The translations under genes and the position numbers were made by a program. Of a stretch of DNA of 64,000 nt, positions 60,709 through 64,000 are shown in pieces. The DNA comes from Cunninghamia lanceolata (lineage: Eukaryota; Streptophyta; Pinopsida; Cupressales; Cupressaceae), in the NCBI GenBank assembly GCA_027924645.1, contig BSBN01001017.1, positions 12,240,501-12,304,500 of the forward strand. Direction: 5' to 3'. Below the pieces are notes generated by a model. The model saw only the letters and a program-made list of their open reading frames with translations. It was not told where the DNA came from and searched no databases. How positions within the stretch are numbered: the stretch's first letter is position 1; each line of letters begins with the position of its first letter.

Positions 60709-60726
60709 GTCCCACCGGGCGTGCCA
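60709..60726 (-). other. Primer-binding site of the Tat-like element
   Basis: The minus strand reads TGGCACGCCCGGTGGGAC, starting five bases after the LTR end. The TGG start fits the CCA end of a tRNA. It is not the initiator-Met type used by the other elements here. I could not name the tRNA. Confidence 0.75.
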
Positions 60727-60731
60727 GAAAC

Positions 60732-63488
60732 TGTTGTCACATGAAATTGCACCCTGCTTGAATGGGACTCCAAGCATTCCAATGACACAATGGGATTGAT
60801 CTCTAAGTGTGGGACTTTGCTAAATGAGATCGAACCTCCGGAGAAGGCCGACTTCCTTGTCTAGTTATCACCTAAAACTACTGTATTTTGGGGTGAAAAG
60901 GGGAAGAAATGTACTGAGATGAAAAATAAAGCATCAATACTGAAAAACATGAAAGGGTGATGGCACCAGACAAATTTAAAGAACCCTTGCAAAATTGAAG
61001 CATGCACAACACAACCAGATACAACAAGCAAATAGACACAGAATAGATGATTCTAACAGAGGTAAGAAGCAAGATGACTGAAAGGAACAAAAGATATTCA
61101 CAGACAATCATATGCAGATTCACACAAAGATAGACAAATCAGCAAAAGGCATGATAGCTTGCATATATCTCATGAAAGGCAAGGTTATAGCATGAAAAGT
61201 TCTGTTTGGAAACAGGGAGAACAGGATGCTCCAAAAATTTTCCAACCCTTCTTACCCATAAGCCTCAGCTTATATAGCATTTCAAAACTAACCTAGGTCG
61301 GTTACAAAATCTGCTCAGGGAGCTGTAATCAGAAAATATCCTTGAAAGGACATCCAGCTGACAGGAGTTATGGCATTGAAACCTGGAACTGGGGCAGATG
61401 GAAGATATTTCTGAGTCTTTAATGCAAGCAGCTGTGTCATCAATCTGATCCTTCTCGACACTTAGGCAGTGGAGGAAAGATTGGACATGAAACGGTGGCA
61501 GGATATTTTGGGCCATCAATGCGAGCTATGCCCTCCTGTGCAGCAATAAATGCAAAAAATATCTTCACCAACTCGAGAAAGTTGCTACTGAAAAAGTCCA
61601 CCTAACCGACATGAAGATCCAGATCAAAAATGGAAGTGGGAACCCTCTAGAAGAATTCCTGCCAAAAGGTCATCATCCTGATATTTTCAAATTTCCACAG
61701 GTAATGATTTATCCCACATGCACCGCACAGCAACCTCATCATCATTTTATAAGTCAAGTCGTGAGTATATATAATGTCAGTGCTTTTGCTCCTGACGGCA
61801 TCATCATAAGCCTTAACATCATCCTCCTTCAGCATGATATCCTGTTGCTCTAAATATCACCCTGACGTCAGCAGGCCTCAGCACTATCACCCGTCGGCCA
61901 GACCTCTAACATCGGCGAGCCATCGGCATGTTCGGCCGATATGAAAAGTCACCCCAATATGAAATTAGCCCTGAGCCTCATCATCATCTTTAAGACCCAC
62001 GAAATATCCTCCTGATGGAAATATCCTCCTGACGAGCTCATCCCGATAATTCATATCACCCTAATGTGAAATATCACCCCGCATAAAATATCACCCTACG
62101 GGAAAGCATATCCGAACCTTATCACCTGATAAAAAATATCACCCTGATGTATGAATATCAGCCTGATGCGAAATATCCTCCTGACGGAAGTAACATGATA
62201 TAAAATATCACCTCAATGTTTGAAAATCAGGATGACGTCAGCAGGATGTCTAGGAGGAAAGATCCTCCTGATCATGTTCATACAACATACCTCTTCATAT
62301 CCAGGTGACGTCATCAGCATGTTAGAGTAGGGTGATATTCGGAAGCAAGAGCAATATTTGTAAGGTACCTGATATTTAGAAATATCACCTTGATCCTGAA
62401 GAAACCTGATGATGATATTCAACCTCATCGGCATAAACCAATGCATCAGAGGAAGCTCCTCCTACTTTGCCGACCTCATATGTCTCACCGATGATCCAGA
62501 TGATCATGTCCACAAACATCCTAATGACTTCACCATCATGTCAAACATCAGGATGATCTTCAAATGCTAACTAGTGTTAAGGAAAATATGACCCTGTTCG
62601 AGCCTTGATGGCATCATCATGATATTTGAGGCAGGATGATATTCGGAAATATCATCCCCGCAAAATATTAGGTTGCACTGTAGCTTCATCGTAAGATTGG
62701 GGTGGTCTTGGAATATGACTGATATTTGGAAATATCACCCCCGGTAGGAATATGCATGAAGCTGTGAAACAAGCAGATATCGCCCTGACATAGGAATGAC
62801 GTTAGCAGCATGTTGGGCGATCTAGCGAGCATGAAGTGAAAAATAACATCAGGATGATCTTCAAAGATCACTCAATATTCAAATGTGATGACCCCTCAGA
62901 AGATCGGGTCATACTTAGAAAACTTAGTAGCACCAACATTAGGATGATCTTCGACTAAGATCACCCGATGTTAAAATATCATCCTGATGCAAAAGATCAG
63001 GTTGGCATAAATATGATGACCTTTCACAAGAAAGATGATCTTCCCCCAGAATGGATCTAGATGATGTCAGCGGCATATGACTTGGTTTATCACTGCAGTT
63101 ACCATGATGTCATCATCATGTTATCAGATGGGGGCGATAATTGGAAGATAGGTTGATATTTGTAACATCGGGTGATGTTCCAATTATCACTTGATGTTTG
63201 AAATATGACCCGATAATTGAAATATCACCCTACTTGCAAATATCAGGTTTGACCAAGCTTATGACCCTGCATAACTTCCTCACTTTGGCAAATCTCAGGG
63301 TGATGCTTTAAGCAAACCTACCTATCTTTTCAATCTCTTTCACATGGTAAGCCTCTTCAAGCAAGCTTCAGATTTTGAAATTTCGATTAAGACCTTAGGA
63401 TCACAAATATGGCTTTCATGGGGATATGCATACTGACTGATCTTGCTTGAATTATTTTGACTCCTGCTAGAGGAAAAATAGGTCAACA
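60732..63488 (-). repeat. 5' LTR of the Tat-like element
   Basis: 2,757 bp, TGTTGTCACATG...GGTCAACA (plus strand). Followed by TSD CCTTT at 63489-63493. It carries the same U3 motif array as the 3' LTR at about 61850-63250. Confidence 0.9.
61269..61276 (-). promoter_or_regulatory. TATA box of the 5' LTR
   Basis: TATATAAG on the minus strand, about 2.2 kb into the LTR and 540 bp before its end. It is conserved in position in the 3' LTR and the solo LTR. This supports the minus orientation and places the motif array upstream in U3. Confidence 0.6.
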
Positions 63489-63493
63489 CCTTT

Positions 63494-64000
63494 ATCAGCT
63501 AGTTGGTGAATCGGCAAACTTGGAAACCTATGAACTAACTCTCCCTTTGTTGAGTTTGTGAACTTGATATTTTGCCAACTTAACTTCACATTCTACGACT
63601 TTATTGGAAAATTGGTAAATTGATGAACTTAGAAACTTACGAACCAACTCCCCCTTTGTTGAGTTTGTGAGCCCGAGATTTTTTCGATGACATAAGAAGA
63701 TACACTTTATCAGCAAATTGACAAATCAACGAATTGTTTGTCCAAGAAACCTAGCTTTCAGTGAACTTGTGAGTTTGTGAACCAAGTGATTCGTCGACTG
63801 AGGGTTTAAATCATTTGTGCCTTAGAAACTTCGTAGATCCTTTGACATCAATGACAATATTTCTAATAGTCCTACCTTCCTACCTTCTCTTCCATTCCTT
63901 TATATGCAAGGGCTCTCATTGTATATTTAGAAAATATCATTTTTAAGATAAGAATGCTTTTGTGCTTTATCATTCACTTGTGGAAGTTTATGTTGGATGT
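63494..64000. repeat. Imperfect ~110-bp tandem repeat and flanking sequence
   Basis: CTTTGTTGAGTTTGTGA-containing units occur at about 63537 and 63647. A third partial unit begins near 63703 (TTTATCAGC). On the minus strand, sequence near 63840-63865 resembles the TTGTCATTGATGTCAA box of the SIRE-like LTR, so this may be an LTR fragment of that type. No gene was seen. Confidence 0.4.

Larger units (their letters stand above)
51583..63488 (-). mobile_element. Complete Ty3/gypsy Tat-like retrotransposon with dual RNase H
   Basis: 11,906 bp with perfect 5-bp TSDs CCTTT (51578-51582 and 63489-63493). LTRs are 51583-54358 (3') and 60732-63488 (5'), with a PBS at 60709-60726. On the minus strand the order is gag, zinc finger, aspartic protease, RNase H of the second (aRNH-like) type, RT, degenerate RNase H, integrase. 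One reading frame runs from 60579 to about 57300, then shifts once and continues to 54617. All other damage seen is nonsense. LTR divergence is about 4.8% (about 20 differences in ~420 bp, mostly transitions). Assignment to the Tat branch rests on the extra RNase H, the gag zinc finger and the RT wording. Confidence 0.9.

Overview
The window reads as transposon-dense intergenic DNA from a vascular plant with a large nuclear genome. A gymnosperm is plausible but not proven. It is AT-rich, with Ty3/gypsy, Ty1/copia, SIRE-like, Tat-like, gag-only and SINE-type insertions nested in one another. LTRs are flanked by 5-bp target-site duplications (TSDs), and primer-binding sites of the plant initiator-tRNA-Met type (TGGTATCAGAGC) are present. 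I see no intact host gene, rRNA, tRNA or CRISPR array. Every coding region I recognise is a decayed retrotransposon gene.

Layout. 0.5-2.1 kb: worn Ty3/gypsy pol remnant (+). 3.6-3.8 kb: tRNA-derived SINE (-) with an 11-bp TSD. 4.8-7.3 kb: copy 1 of an unclassified repeat, called R here. 8.4-9.7 kb: a CpG-retaining, probably low-copy segment with an inverted duplication. 11.3-12.4 kb: a 5' LTR with PBS. 12.8-16.7 kb: Ty1/copia element (5' LTR, gag, protease, integrase, start of RT) cut off at 16.69 kb. From 16.69 to 41.46 kb a second copy of R is split by two LTR retrotransposons: a SIRE-like, gag-bearing, pol-less element (17.02-23.94 kb) and a gag-only element with about 4.5-kb LTRs (24.45-39.89 kb). 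The 5' LTR of the latter is itself interrupted by a 4.6-kb insertion (24.51-29.12 kb) carrying a Ty3/gypsy pol fragment (-) between inverted arms. The uninterrupted R copy at 4.8-7.3 kb preserves the empty site for both elements. 41.5-44.6 kb: a minus-strand LTR/PBS remnant related to the gag-only element. 44.6-47.3 kb: a solo LTR with a perfect 5-bp TSD. 47.4-51.6 kb: no gene seen, with a 253-bp tandem duplication. 51.58-63.49 kb: a structurally complete 11.9-kb Ty3/gypsy Tat-like element (-) with a perfect TSD. 63.5-64 kb: short imperfect repeats.

How the parts relate. In the Tat-like element the order is gag, protease, a second RNase H, reverse transcriptase, a degenerate RNase H, integrase. 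The upstream RNase H keeps all four acidic residues, while the RNase H attached to RT has lost two. The gag-only and SIRE-like elements lack pol and would need enzymes supplied in trans. Most coding damage is TAG/TGA/TAA stops one transition from CAG, TGG or CGA in otherwise open frames, the pattern expected from deamination of methylated cytosine. LTR divergences estimated by eye are about 10% (SIRE-like), 5-6% (gag-only) and 5% (Tat-like), giving a relative insertion order.
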